Notes: a model not told the origin generated them from the letters alone. 64,000 bases of DNA from Streptosporangium pseudovulgare (GCF_014648055.1 NZ_BMQJ01000016.1:1-64000), one strand, 5' to 3'. Shown: positions 17,378-26,494, numbered from the stretch's first letter. A program made the numbers and translations.

Positions 17378-18127
17378 TCAGGCCGTCTGGCGGCCCAGGG
17401 CGCGGAGCTGGTCCGGGCTCAGCGCGGAGACGTTCTGGTCGATGGGCGACTCCGTGTACTGGTGGATCGTCCACGTCTTCCAGTCGGCCGGCGGCGTGAC
17501 GGCGCCCTTGTCCATGCTGTACGCGGCCACCCACAGCGGGTACTGCTCCAGACCCCTGCCGTAGGTCTCGGCGAAGTTCAGGCCGCTGTAGAACATCGGC
17601 GTTACTCCGGTCTTGTCCTTCACGTACGACAGCCAGGTCTTGGCCCAGGCGTTGACCTGCTCGACGGAGCGGCCGTCGGTGGCCTCCAGGTCCAGGACGA
17701 GCAGGTCGCCGCGCTTGGCGGGCTGCGCGTTCACGACGGACAGGAAGTGCTCGGCCTCGGCGATCGGGTCGTTGCCCGGGTGACCGAAGTGGTACGCCCC
17801 GCGCACGATGCCCTTCTTGCCCAGCTCGCTCCAGTGCCGGGCGAAGGAGCCGTCGCGGAACCCCGTGCCCTCGGTGGCCTTGATGATGCCGAACTGGGCG
17901 GAGCTGGCGTTCCAGTCGTACGTGGGTTCGTAGTTGGAGATGTCCAGGCCGTACGTGAGCGGATGCGCCTCCTGCTGGGAGACGTGCTGGGCGGCCGCGA
18001 CGTGCCCGGTGGACGAGGCGAGGGCCGCGGTGGGGACGGCGCCGCCGACGGCGGCACCGGCCAGGACCGTGCCCGCGAGGGCCAGGCCGAGACGGTTTCC
18101 GAACCTGCTGATCCGGGGGTTGCGCAT
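17378..18127 (-). CDS. Secreted GH25 lysozyme (N,O-diacetylmuramidase type)
   Basis: The 249-aa precursor has a signal peptide (RLGLALAGTVLAGAAVGGAV, cleavage probably near residue 38) and a single glycoside hydrolase 25 domain. Catalytic-site residues are seen as D62 in LDISNYEP, E86 in KATEGTG, and D146/E148 in VLDLEATDG. It should cleave the MurNAc-GlcNAc bond of peptidoglycan outside the cell, for wall remodelling or attack on other bacteria. No cell-wall binding domain follows. ATG 18127 is chosen because AAGGAG lies ten bases upstream and the signal peptide begins there; upstream in-frame codons are not coding-like. Gene end is convergent with the P450 gene. Confidence 0.92.
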   Translation of the reverse strand: MRNPRISRFGNRLGLALAGTVLAGAAVGGAVPTAALASSTGHVAAAQHVSQQEAHPLTYGLDISNYEPTYDWNASSAQFGIIKATEGTGFRDGSFARHWSELGKKGIVRGAYHFGHPGNDPIAEAEHFLSVVNAQPAKRGDLLVLDLEATDGRSVEQVNAWAKTWLSYVKDKTGVTPMFYSGLNFAETYGRGLEQYPLWVAAYSMDKGAVTPPADWKTWTIHQYTESPIDQNVSALSPDQLRALGRQTA

Positions 18128-18701
18128 GGGGTGTCGACTCCTTGCTTCCATGTCGCCTACCGGGTTAGCTGACGGGTTCGGGCCTGGAAGTGCCCTACGG
18201 GCGCGCTGATGGAAAGGCGTCCGATTCACCCCGGAAAGGTGGGTCCCCGGTTCCGCTGAGAAGGCGCGGATTCGGCGTCCGTACGCCGTCGGCGGGTATC
18301 GCCACAGGACGGCGTCGGGTCCGGTCAATGGAGCGGCTCTCAGGCCGCGATGACCAAAGGTATGCGTCGCCCCACGGAAAGGGCAAGTGACCTGGGGTGG
18401 AGCGGTGTGCGCCGGGGGTCCGGCGGGCCCCGGACCGCCGTGGCCGCCGGGGGTCCGGGCCCATGGTAAAAACTTGACGCCTCACCGCGCGGACCGGCCG
18501 GAGACCGGGCCGGTCCGCCGTGGCGGCCGGGCTCCCGGGCGGTCACCGCCGGCGGCGACCCCGTCCATGACGTCCTGTCTGTGGGGATTCGTGGTGTCCT
18601 CTTGGTAACAGCTCCGTAAGAGCACGCCGTTACCTGACGCGTACGGGCGGTGATGTTCGGCAGGCTGGAGGGCGGATCGGTTCCGGCGACGGGGAGGCGA
18701 G
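18128..18701. other. Long divergent intergenic region, no gene seen
   Basis: This 574-bp region separates the lysozyme start from the next plus-strand gene. It holds the lysozyme ribosome binding site and several GC-rich inverted repeats around 18420-18545, such as GACCGGCCGG/CCGGGCCGGTC-type pairings, but no ORF with coding bias, RNA gene or mobile element that I can support. TTGACG at 18475-18480 could be a -35 element of a plus-strand promoter. Confidence 0.4.
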
Positions 18702-19721
18702 ATGCAGGATGACCACGATCCGGCCCGCGGGCGCGGCCCCGGTGCGGGTCCCCGCGGTCGCAGGCCGTACGGCGGACCCCAGGACGCCTCGTCCGGGCCC
18801 GCCGCGTCCCCGTCCCGTCCGCCGGTCCGCCCCGCGGCCCGGTACGACGGCCCGGCGCAGAACCCCGGCGACCCCTTCGTGCACGGGTCGCTGGTGGACG
18901 CCGGCATCGCCGCCGCGACCCGGCCGCGCTCCCCGCGCGGGGAGCCGCCGCGTTCCTGGACGGGTCCGCGTCCCCGGCGCGACCGGATGCTGCGCCCCGC
19001 GCTGATCGGCGCCTTCCTGGCGGCCGCCGGGCTCGGCGTCTGGTCCTCCGGCTGGTCCCCGATGGCCGACCGGCCCTCCGTCATGGCGGCCCAGGCGCCC
19101 GCGCCGTCGCTCGCCCCGCGCGGCACGGCGGTCGTCCACCCGCCGCAGGCCGCCCGCACGCCGTCCTCCGCACCCGGCCGGGTCATGGTCGTCCGCGAGC
19201 TGAAGCCCCGCCTGGTGCGGCCCCGGGCCGGCGCGGCGGAGGCGCTGGACGGCCGCACCCGGCCGGGGGAGCGGCGGCACGCCGCGGCACGCCGTACGCC
19301 GGAGGCCGCCGCGCGGGGAAGGGCGGAAGCGGCGCCGGGGGCCGAGGGCGTCGCGGGACCGCGGGTGGAGGGCGCCGGGCCGGGCCGCCGGGAGCCGCCG
19401 GACCTCCCGAACCCGCCGCGCACCCCCCGCACCCCGCACGGCCACGACCGCGACCACGGGCACGGGCACGGCCCGGGGTCGCCCGGCTCCGGGGCCGGGC
19501 TGCGGGGCCGTGCCGACAGCGGCGCCCCCGGCGCATCGGTCCGCGACGGTCGTGACACCCCCGCCGGTCCCGGCGGGCCCGGCGGCCATGGCGGTCCCGG
19601 CGGTGTGGGCCTCCGGTTCGACGCCGCCTACGCCTGCCGTAACTTCCGGGAGGACGACTGGCGTCACGATTTCTGCGTCCGGGCGTGGAACGACTACCGC
19701 GGGCGCAGCGACCTCCCCTGA
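18702..19721 (+). CDS. Pro/Gly/Arg-rich single-span membrane protein, unknown
   Basis: The 339-aa product has a disordered cytoplasmic N-terminus of about 90 residues rich in Pro, Gly and Arg, one hydrophobic segment (MLRPALIGAFLAAAGLGVW, about 95-115), a long Pro/Ala/Arg and His/Gly-rich extracytoplasmic linker including HGHDRDHGHGHG, and a compact C-terminal end with two cysteines (YACRNF ... HDFCVRAWNDY). The Cys pair could form a disulphide outside the membrane. A GGAGGCG ribosome binding site precedes ATG 18702. I recognise no family. Low complexity makes homology searches difficult, and the conserved part, if any, should be the last 35 residues. Confidence 0.65.
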   Translation: MQDDHDPARGRGPGAGPRGRRPYGGPQDASSGPAASPSRPPVRPAARYDGPAQNPGDPFVHGSLVDAGIAAATRPRSPRGEPPRSWTGPRPRRDRMLRPALIGAFLAAAGLGVWSSGWSPMADRPSVMAAQAPAPSLAPRGTAVVHPPQAARTPSSAPGRVMVVRELKPRLVRPRAGAAEALDGRTRPGERRHAAARRTPEAAARGRAEAAPGAEGVAGPRVEGAGPGRREPPDLPNPPRTPRTPHGHDRDHGHGHGPGSPGSGAGLRGRADSGAPGASVRDGRDTPAGPGGPGGHGGPGGVGLRFDAAYACRNFREDDWRHDFCVRAWNDYRGRSDLP

Positions 19722-19748
19722 CCCGGGGACGGCCGTGAGGGCGTCGGC

Positions 19749-20720
19749 TCAGCGCGGCTGCCCGGCGAGCAGGGCCTCGGCCGCCTCGGTACGCGCGTAG
19801 AGCACGAACCTGCCCGACCGGTGCGCGCCGGTCAGCCCCGCCGCGCGCAGCGCGGTCAGGTGCCGTGACACCCCGGCCATGGACATGCCGGTGCGCTGGC
19901 TCAGCTCGGTGGTCGAGGCCGGGGCGGCCAGCTCGCCCAGCAGCATCGCCCGGGTGCGGCCGAGCACGGCCGCCAGCGCCTCGGGCACCTCGGTCCGGCG
20001 GCGTTCCCACAGCGTGGCGATCCCGCGCGGCGAGTAACGCAGCGTGGGCTGCCACGGCGGGACGGTGACCGAGAAGACCCGGGGCCAGATGAAGACCGAG
20101 GGCACCAGCAGCAGCCCCCGCCCGCCCAGCCTCCGCCCGCCCGACACGTGCCGGTGCCTGACGAGCAGGGTGTCGTCCTCCCACCGGACGGCCGGGTCCA
20201 GGTCGTTGAGCAGCCGTTCCGCGCCCCCCTCCGCCAGCAGCCGGGCCCGGTGCAGGATGTCGCCGTCGAGCAGGGTGCGGATGCCGGGCCAGTACGGCGC
20301 CAGCGCCACGTCCCAGTAGGCGCGGATCACCTCCGACAGCTCCGCCAGCCCGCGCGCGGGGTCCTCGCGCAACGCGGCCAGCCGGGGGCCGTCCATCCCG
20401 GCGAGGTCGGCGCGGACCCGCTCGGGCGGGGTGGCGCGCATGGTGGCCAGCTCCAGGTCCAGGCCGGGCGCGGTGGTGACCGGCGGCGGGCAGACGAACG
20501 ACGGGATCATCCGGGTGGGCACCGGCACCAGCTCGGTGAGCACGCCCCAGTCGACGCCCGCGGCCCGCAGCCTCGGCGTGACGGCCGAGACCCAGGGGCG
20601 GTGCAGCGGGTGCTCGCCGGGACTCCTGAGCACCCGTGTGCTCGCCACCACCTCCCACAGGGGTGAGAACGCGAACCGCGTGCAGGCCAGGTCGGCCAGC
20701 CCGAACTCCAGCCGCAGCAC
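19749..20720 (-). CDS. ArsR-like winged-helix regulator (DUF5937 type)
   Basis: The 323-aa protein has an N-terminal region of about 240 residues typical of DUF5937 regulators (LRLEFGLADLACTRFAFSPL, later LLVPSVFIWP) and a C-terminal winged helix-turn-helix with TELSQRTGMSMAGVSRHL and the wing GRFVLYART. Such ArsR-like repressors sit next to transport genes. GTG 20720 is the natural start. It faces an MFS transporter across a 129-bp gap that contains a perfect 8-bp inverted repeat, the likely operator, so I infer that it represses the transporter and itself. Effector unknown. Confidence 0.82.
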   Translation of the reverse strand: MLRLEFGLADLACTRFAFSPLWEVVASTRVLRSPGEHPLHRPWVSAVTPRLRAAGVDWGVLTELVPVPTRMIPSFVCPPPVTTAPGLDLELATMRATPPERVRADLAGMDGPRLAALREDPARGLAELSEVIRAYWDVALAPYWPGIRTLLDGDILHRARLLAEGGAERLLNDLDPAVRWEDDTLLVRHRHVSGGRRLGGRGLLLVPSVFIWPRVFSVTVPPWQPTLRYSPRGIATLWERRRTEVPEALAAVLGRTRAMLLGELAAPASTTELSQRTGMSMAGVSRHLTALRAAGLTGAHRSGRFVLYARTEAAEALLAGQPR

Positions 20721-20790
20721 GCCGTACCGTTCCTCTCCACCCGCGCCCCGGCGGCTCTCCGCCGCAGCCGGAACGGTACCGCGCGCCGGC

Positions 20791-20812
20791 CGATTCGCTC
20801 CAGTGCGAATCG
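20791..20812. promoter_or_regulatory. Inverted-repeat operator between regulator and MFS gene
   Basis: CGATTCGC-TCCAGT-GCGAATCG is a perfect eight-base inverted repeat around a six-base spacer, 38 bp upstream of the MFS start codon and 71 bp upstream of the regulator start. Position and symmetry fit a dimeric winged-helix repressor. Confidence 0.6.
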
Positions 20813-20849
20813 ATGGAGCGGGCCACCGGGCGGCGGCAGGGTTCGGCGC

Positions 20850-22121
20850 ATGACGACTGTGACGACATCAGGCGGCCAGGTGTTCGCCGATCCCGGCTTC
20901 CGGCGGCTGTTCGCCGCGGCGGCCGCCAGCAGGCTGGGCACCTCGGTCGGGCAGCTGGCGCTGCCGCTGGCGGCGGTGACGGCGCTCGGGGCGGGTCCCG
21001 CGGAGGTCGGGACGCTCGCGACGGCGAGCACGCTGGCGTTCCTGCTGATCGGTCTGCCCGCGGGGGCCTGGGTGGACCGGGTACGGCGGCGGCCGGTGAT
21101 GGTGACGGCCGACCTGGCGCGGGCCGTACTGCTGGGATCGGTGCCGCTCGCCTGGTGGGCGGGGGCGCTGACCCTGACCCAGCTGTACGCGGTGGCACTG
21201 CTGTGCGGGGCTGCCACGGTGTTCTTCGACGTCGCCGACCAGAGCTACCTGCCGCACCTGGTCGGACCCGGACGGCTGACGGCCGCCAACACCGCGCTGG
21301 TCAGCATGGACGCGGCCAACCAGCTCGCCGGCCGGAGCGTCGGCGGCCTGATGGTGGAGCTGCTGTCGGCCCCGGTGGCGATCGCCGTGGACGCGCTGAG
21401 CTTCCTGTGGTCGGCGCTGTGCCTGCGCTCCATCCGCCGCCCCGAGCCGCGGTCCCACCCGGCGGGGGTGGGCCTGGGCCGTGACATCGCCGAAGGGGTC
21501 CGCCTGGTGACGCGCCACCCGATCCTGCGGGCCTTCACCGCCGAGGGCGCGCTGACCAACCTGGGCATCCAGATCGTCCAGACGATGCTGCCCGTGCTGT
21601 TCGTCCGGGAGCCGGGACTGTCCCCGCTGTGGCTCGGCGCGTTCCTCGGCGTGGGCGGGGCCGGGTCCCTCCTCGGCTCGGCCGCCGCGCGCCGGCTGGG
21701 CCGGCGGCTGGGGGAGGGGCGGCTGATCCTGCTGACGAGCGTCGGGATCGTGCCCTTCCTGCCATTGGTGCCGATGCTGGACGGCGGCGCCGGGCTGTGG
21801 GCGGCCGGGGCCGCGTGGACGGTGCTCACCGTCAAGGTCGGCGTCAGCAATGTGATCAAGGTGAGTTACCGGCAGCGGGCCACCCCGGACCGGCTGCTGG
21901 GCCGGGTCGGGGCGACGATGCGTTTCCTGCTGACCGGGGCGCTGGCGATCGGCGCCGGGGTGTCCGGCCTGGTCGGCGAGTTGGCAGGGGTGCGGACGGC
22001 CCTGTGGGCGGGGGTGGGCGTGCTGGCGGTGAGCTGCCTGCCGATCGTGTGCTCGCCGCTGCGGGCGCTGCGCGACCTCCCGGCGGGGGAGGAGCCGGCG
22101 CGACCACACGACGCCGGCTGA
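20850..22121 (+). CDS. MFS exporter
   Basis: The 423-aa protein has about twelve hydrophobic segments and the MFS motif A region GLPAGAWVDRVRRRPVM between TM2 and TM3. The overall form (start FADPGFRRLFAAAAASRLG, a basic loop, enterobactin-exporter/macrolide-efflux-like sequence) resembles the DHA3-type drug and siderophore exporters of actinomycetes. It would export a small molecule by proton antiport. ATG 20850 is used; only a weak GGCGGCAGGG precedes it. Regulation by the divergent DUF5937 protein is likely. Just downstream lies the iron box of the efe operon, but substrate inference from that is weak. Confidence 0.88.
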   Translation: MTTVTTSGGQVFADPGFRRLFAAAAASRLGTSVGQLALPLAAVTALGAGPAEVGTLATASTLAFLLIGLPAGAWVDRVRRRPVMVTADLARAVLLGSVPLAWWAGALTLTQLYAVALLCGAATVFFDVADQSYLPHLVGPGRLTAANTALVSMDAANQLAGRSVGGLMVELLSAPVAIAVDALSFLWSALCLRSIRRPEPRSHPAGVGLGRDIAEGVRLVTRHPILRAFTAEGALTNLGIQIVQTMLPVLFVREPGLSPLWLGAFLGVGGAGSLLGSAAARRLGRRLGEGRLILLTSVGIVPFLPLVPMLDGGAGLWAAGAAWTVLTVKVGVSNVIKVSYRQRATPDRLLGRVGATMRFLLTGALAIGAGVSGLVGELAGVRTALWAGVGVLAVSCLPIVCSPLRALRDLPAGEEPARPHDAG

Positions 22122-22203
22122 GGCCGTCTCCTCGGCGGCCACCCCGTGGCCACGGAAGGTCCGAGCCGCCCCGATTGGGTTCGGGGGCCGCCCATCTTAT
22201 TCA

Positions 22204-22222
22204 TTAGGTGAGGCTATGCTAA
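22204..22222 (+). promoter_or_regulatory. Iron box (IdeR/DmdR operator) of the efe operon
   Basis: TTAGGTGAGGCTATGCTAA agrees with the TTAGGTTAGGCTAACCTAA consensus at 16 of 19 positions. It lies 160 bp upstream of efeU in a locally AT-rich patch that includes TAACTT and TTTTATCGTG as promoter material. This predicts iron-dependent repression of the whole operon by a DtxR-family regulator encoded elsewhere. Confidence 0.8.
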
Positions 22223-22383
22223 CTTTTATCGTGTGTAAAAGAGCTCGGATGCGGGGCTCGCTTCCCATGACCTCTTGAGGAGCCTGCCATGCTCGCCGCA
22301 TCCTCCGCACCCCCGCGACGAACGGTCCGAGCAGCCGCCGCGCAACCCAATCAGATAAGCCTTCCTACTGCCTTGGAGCCACA

Positions 22384-23208
22384 GTGTTCGCCAGCTATCT
22401 CATCGGCTTGCGCGAAGGGCTGGAGGGGGCGCTCGTCGTCTCCGTGCTGGTCGCCTTCCTGGTCAAAAGCGAGCGGAGAGACCGGCTCCCCTCGGTGTGG
22501 GCCGGTGTGCTCGCAGCGGTGGCGTTGTCCGTCGGGTTCGGGGCGGTGCTGACCTTCACTTCGGCTCACCTCGGCCATACGGGCCAGGAACTCTTCGACG
22601 CCGTCGCCTCGCTGCTGGCGGTCGTCTTCGTCACGTGGATGATCTTCTGGATGCGCAGAGCCGCCCGCGCGCTGTCGAAGGAGCTGCGCGGGAAGCTCAG
22701 CGACGCTCTCGAACTGGGCTCGACCGCCGTCGTCGTCATGGCCTTCCTGGCCGTGGCACGCGAGGGCCTGGAGACGGCGCTGTTGTTCTTCGCCTCCGCC
22801 CAGGGCGCCGCCACCACCGCCCAGCCGCTGATCGGCATCAGCCTCGGCGTGCTCACCTCGGTCGCGATCGGCTACGGCCTGTACAGGTCGGCCATCAGGA
22901 TCAATCTCACCAAGTTCTTCACCTGGACCGGCCTGCTGCTCATCCTCGTCGCGGCGGGCATCTTCAAATATGGTGTGCACGATCTGCAGGAAGCGGCCAT
23001 CCTGCCCGGACTGGGCACCCCGGCCTTCGACCTCAGCGCCGCGCTGCCCGCCGACTCCTGGTACGGCGCGCTGCTGTCGGGGATGTTGAACATCACCCCC
23101 CAGCCGACGGTCCTGGAGGTCATCGCCTGGGCCGCCTACCTGATCCCGGTCCTCATCCTCTTCCTGCGCCCCGCGCGTGCGCAGTTCACCCCCGCGCCCG
23201 CGGCCTGA
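22384..23208 (+). CDS. efeU: Iron permease EfeU (FTR1 family)
   Basis: The 274-aa integral membrane protein shows the two REGLE motifs that define FTR1/EfeU permeases, at residues 10-14 and 126-130, within hydrophobic helices; seven TM segments are expected. EfeU carries iron across the cytoplasmic membrane after processing by EfeB and EfeO. GTG 22384 places the first REGLE at the normal position, and GGAG five bases upstream supports it. The gene is first in an efeUOB operon, eleven bases before efeO, behind an iron box. Length and order match the family. Confidence 0.93.
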   Translation: MFASYLIGLREGLEGALVVSVLVAFLVKSERRDRLPSVWAGVLAAVALSVGFGAVLTFTSAHLGHTGQELFDAVASLLAVVFVTWMIFWMRRAARALSKELRGKLSDALELGSTAVVVMAFLAVAREGLETALLFFASAQGAATTAQPLIGISLGVLTSVAIGYGLYRSAIRINLTKFFTWTGLLLILVAAGIFKYGVHDLQEAAILPGLGTPAFDLSAALPADSWYGALLSGMLNITPQPTVLEVIAWAAYLIPVLILFLRPARAQFTPAPAA

Positions 23209-23219
23209 ACAGGAGCGTC

Positions 23220-24359
23220 ATGTCCACCATCGCCCGTCTCACCCTCGGCGTGCTCGCTCTGGCCACGCTCACGGCCTGCGCGACCGAGACCCCCGCCTCC
23301 GACGGCTCCGCCGCGGAGCGGAAGTCGCCGGGAAAGGTCGCCGTCGCCGCCACCGACACCGAGTGCAAGGTGGCCGCCACCGAGATCGCCGCGGGAACCA
23401 GCACCTTCGCCATCACCAACGGCGGCAGCAAGGTCACCGAGTTCTACGTGTACGCGCCCGGCGACCGGGTGATGGCCGAGATGGAGAACATCGTGCCCGG
23501 CCTGACCCGCGAACTCATCGCCGAACTGCCGGCCGGCACCTATGAGACGGCCTGCAAGCCCGGCATGGTCGGCAAGGGCATCCGCAACGCGCTGAAGGTG
23601 ACCGGCGAGCACACGCCGCTCGACGCCGACGCCAAGCTGGCCGAGGCGACGAAGAGCTACAAGCGCTACATCGAGAGCCAGAGCGACACGCTGCTGGTCA
23701 AGACGCAGGAGTTCGTGGACGCGGTCAAGGCCGGCGACATCGGCAAGGCGAAGGAGCTCTACCCGGTCTCGCGGACGTACTGGGAGCGCATCGAGCCGGT
23801 CGCGGAGATCTTCGGCGACCTCGACCCGGCCATCGACGCCCGCGAGGCCGACCTGGCCGAAGGCGAGGAGTGGACCGGCTATCACAGGATCGAGAAGGAC
23901 CTGTGGGTCGGCAAGGACGTCAGCAAGGACGGGCCCATCGCGGACAAGCTGCTCGCCGACGTCAAGACCATCGTCGCCAAGGCCGGCACCGCCCAGCTCA
24001 CCCCGCTCAACCTGGCCAACGGCGCCAAGGGACTGCTCGACGAGGTCGCCACCGGCAAGATCACCGGTGAGGAGGACATCTGGTCGCACACCGACCTGTG
24101 GGACTTCGACGCCAACCTGCAGGGCTCCAAGGCGGCCGTTCAGTCGCTGCGCCCGGTGCTGGAGGAACGCGCCCCCGACCTGGTCAAGACGCTGGACGAG
24201 AAGTTCACGGCCGCCGAGGCCGCGCTGGGCGCGCACCGGAAGGGCGACGGCTGGCAGCTGCACAACGAGCTGTCCAAGGCGGAGCTGAAGGCCCTTTCCG
24301 ATGCCATCAACGCGCTGGCCGAGCCGATCAGCAAGATCGCGCCGATCGTGGCGAAGTAG
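23220..24359 (+). CDS. efeO: EfeO lipoprotein (cupredoxin plus M75 imelysin domain)
   Basis: The 379-aa product starts with a lipoprotein signal (LATLTAC, lipid-modified Cys near residue 20). A cupredoxin-like domain (about 45-130) is followed by the imelysin M75 domain with the HxxE metal-binding motif H222-R-I-E225 in GYHRIEKDLW. EfeO captures iron at the outer face of the membrane and hands it to EfeU, working with EfeB. ATG 23220 follows AGGAGCG; a longer upstream reading through efeU is rejected. Full-length two-domain form, unlike short EfeM proteins. Confidence 0.93.
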   Translation: MSTIARLTLGVLALATLTACATETPASDGSAAERKSPGKVAVAATDTECKVAATEIAAGTSTFAITNGGSKVTEFYVYAPGDRVMAEMENIVPGLTRELIAELPAGTYETACKPGMVGKGIRNALKVTGEHTPLDADAKLAEATKSYKRYIESQSDTLLVKTQEFVDAVKAGDIGKAKELYPVSRTYWERIEPVAEIFGDLDPAIDAREADLAEGEEWTGYHRIEKDLWVGKDVSKDGPIADKLLADVKTIVAKAGTAQLTPLNLANGAKGLLDEVATGKITGEEDIWSHTDLWDFDANLQGSKAAVQSLRPVLEERAPDLVKTLDEKFTAAEAALGAHRKGDGWQLHNELSKAELKALSDAINALAEPISKIAPIVAK

Positions 24360-24398
24360 CGCGAGAAGAAGAAGTCCCAGGAGAAGAGAAGTGATCTC

Positions 24399-25655
24399 AT
24401 GAGCGAGCGGATCAGCCGCCGGACGATGTTCGGCCTCGGCGCGGCCGGGCTCGCGGCGGCGGCGGGCGCCGGCGCTCTCGCGACCCGCTCGACGCCGCAG
24501 CAGCCGACGACCGCGCACGCCCCCTCTCCCTCCGATCCCTTCCCGTTCTACGGCCCGCACCAGGCGGGCATCGTCACGCCCGCCCAGGACCGGCTGCACT
24601 TCGTCGCCTTCGACGTGACCACCACGAAGAAGGCGGAGCTGGTGTCGCTGCTGCAGGAGTGGACGGCCGCGGCGGCCCGGCTCACGCAGGGCAAGGAGGC
24701 GGGTTCCTTCGGTGCGGCCGGCGGCGACCCCGAGGCGGCGCCGGACGACACGGGGGAGGCGCTGGGGCTGCCGGCCTCGGGCCTGACGCTGACGATCGGG
24801 TTCGGCCCGACGCTGTTCGACGACCGCTTCGGCCTGGCCGCGCAACGGCCCGCCGCGCTGGCCGACCTGCCGAAGTTCCCAGGTGAGCGGCTCATCCCGG
24901 AGATCTCGGGCGGCGACATCTGCGTGCAGGCCTGCGCCCACGATCCGCAGGTCGCCGTGCACGCCATCCGCAACCTGGCCAGGATCGGCTTCGGCCGGGT
25001 CTCCGTACGCTGGTCGCAGCTCGGCTTCGGCCGGACCTCGTCCACCTCGCGAGCCCAGGCGACTCCGCGCAACCTGATGGGGTTCAAGGACGGCACCGCC
25101 AACATGAAGCTGGAGGACACCGAACTGCTGCGCGACCAGCTCTGGGCGGCGGAGCAGGACGGCAGCGCGTGGATGGCGGGCGGCAGCTACCTGGTGACCA
25201 GGAAGATCCGCATGAACATCGAGACCTGGGACCGCGCCTCGCTGCGGGAGCAGGAGGACATCTTCGGGCGGGACAAGGGCGAGGGCGCCCCGCTGGGCAA
25301 GAAGCAGGAGTTCGACGCGGTGGACTTCGCGGCCCGGCGGCCGGACGGCCAGCCGTACATCGCGGAGAAGTCCCACGTACGGCTGGCGCACCCCAGCGCG
25401 CACGGCAACGCGCACCTGCTGCGGCGGGGCTACAACTACGTCGACGGCTCCGACGGGCTCGGGCGGCTGGACGCGGGGCTGTTCTTCATCGCCTACCAGC
25501 GGGACGTGCGCAAGCAGTTCGTGCCGATCCAGATGGGCCTGGCGAAGAACGATCTGCTGAACGAGTACATCCAGCACGTCTCCAGCGGCCTGTTCGCCTG
25601 CCCGCCGGGGGTTCAGGACGCGGGCGACTACTGGGGGCGCTCGCTGTTCGGCTGA
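24399..25655 (+). CDS. efeB: EfeB, Tat-exported DyP-type heme peroxidase
   Basis: The 418-aa protein has a twin-arginine signal (SRRTMFGLGAAGLAAAAG, Arg7-Arg8) and a dye-decolorising peroxidase domain with the GxxDG motif GFKDG at 228-232, D231 being the distal catalytic residue, and a later conserved AHPSAHG region for heme ligation. In EfeUOB systems it oxidises ferrous iron or releases it from heme/porphyrin at the cell surface, which explains Tat export of a folded cofactor enzyme. It follows efeO by 39 bases with AGGAGAAGAG upstream, so it is the last gene of the operon. Confidence 0.93.
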   Translation: MSERISRRTMFGLGAAGLAAAAGAGALATRSTPQQPTTAHAPSPSDPFPFYGPHQAGIVTPAQDRLHFVAFDVTTTKKAELVSLLQEWTAAAARLTQGKEAGSFGAAGGDPEAAPDDTGEALGLPASGLTLTIGFGPTLFDDRFGLAAQRPAALADLPKFPGERLIPEISGGDICVQACAHDPQVAVHAIRNLARIGFGRVSVRWSQLGFGRTSSTSRAQATPRNLMGFKDGTANMKLEDTELLRDQLWAAEQDGSAWMAGGSYLVTRKIRMNIETWDRASLREQEDIFGRDKGEGAPLGKKQEFDAVDFAARRPDGQPYIAEKSHVRLAHPSAHGNAHLLRRGYNYVDGSDGLGRLDAGLFFIAYQRDVRKQFVPIQMGLAKNDLLNEYIQHVSSGLFACPPGVQDAGDYWGRSLFG

Positions 25656-25717
25656 GCGGCTGACCGGCGGCGACCGCTTCGCGCACCGCGTCGCCGCCGG
25701 AGCCGGGCCGGAGCGTT

Positions 25718-26494
25718 TCAGGGGAAGTATCCGCGCGCGACCATGTCGGTCGTGACCAGGATGGCGATCGCCTCGGCGGCCAGCAGGGCCACCAGCACCA
25801 CGAGCTGCACGATCCCGGCCTGGATCGGGCCGGCTCCGCCGAGCAGCATCCCCACGAAGGCGCCGGGCAGCGTGACCAGCCCCACCGTTCTGGTCTGGTC
25901 CAGGGCGGGCATCAGCGCCTGGTTCGCCGCCGGGCGGCAGATCTCCAGCGCCGCGTCCCTCGGCGGGAGGCCCAGCGCGAGCGCCGCTTCCACCTCGCCC
26001 CTGCGCTGCCTGAGCTCGTCGACGGCCCGCCGGCCGGCCAGCGAGGTGGCGGTCATACAGCCGCCCAGCAGTATGCCCGCGACGGGGATCACCACGAGCG
26101 CGTCCATGGCGATCACTCCGGTGGCGGCCAGCAGGGCGAGCACCGGCGCGGTGCCCGCGGCGACCGGCACCGCCGCCCACCAGGCCGATCGGCTCGGCGT
26201 GATGCGCCGGCCGGCGGTGAGGGCGGCGACGCCGTACATGAGCAGGATGAACCCGGCGGTGGCCGCGGAACAGCCGATCACCCAGGTGATCAGGAGGGAG
26301 ACGGCACCGAGTTGCACGGCCGCCCGCAGGCAGGCGGTCAGCACCGCCCGTCCGTGGCCGAGGCGGCCCAGCCACGCCACGAGGGATCCCACGGCGACCA
26401 GGGCCGCCAGAGCCGCGGGCAGGGCGGGGGTCAGGGCGATCAGAGATGAGGAGCGCACAGCGGGTAGTGTCCCGCCGCGAACCGGCCCGATCAC
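25718..26494 (-). CDS. FetB-like ABC permease (UPF0014), putative iron exporter
   Basis: The 258-aa product has six or seven hydrophobic segments and the family-characteristic stretches ALGLPPRDAALEICRPA and TVGLVTLPGAFVGMLLGGA found in the UPF0014/FetB permeases. E. coli FetAB exports iron under stress. The ATPase partner FetA is not encoded next to it, so either it lies elsewhere or the role differs. It is convergent with efeB, 62 bp apart, placing an iron-import operon and a candidate exporter end to end. GTG 26494 gives the longest reading; a GTG 39 bases downstream (VRSSSLIAL) is a plausible true start. Confidence 0.75.
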   Translation of the reverse strand: MIGPVRGGTLPAVRSSSLIALTPALPAALAALVAVGSLVAWLGRLGHGRAVLTACLRAAVQLGAVSLLITWVIGCSAATAGFILLMYGVAALTAGRRITPSRSAWWAAVPVAAGTAPVLALLAATGVIAMDALVVIPVAGILLGGCMTATSLAGRRAVDELRQRRGEVEAALALGLPPRDAALEICRPAANQALMPALDQTRTVGLVTLPGAFVGMLLGGAGPIQAGIVQLVVLVALLAAEAIAILVTTDMVARGYFP

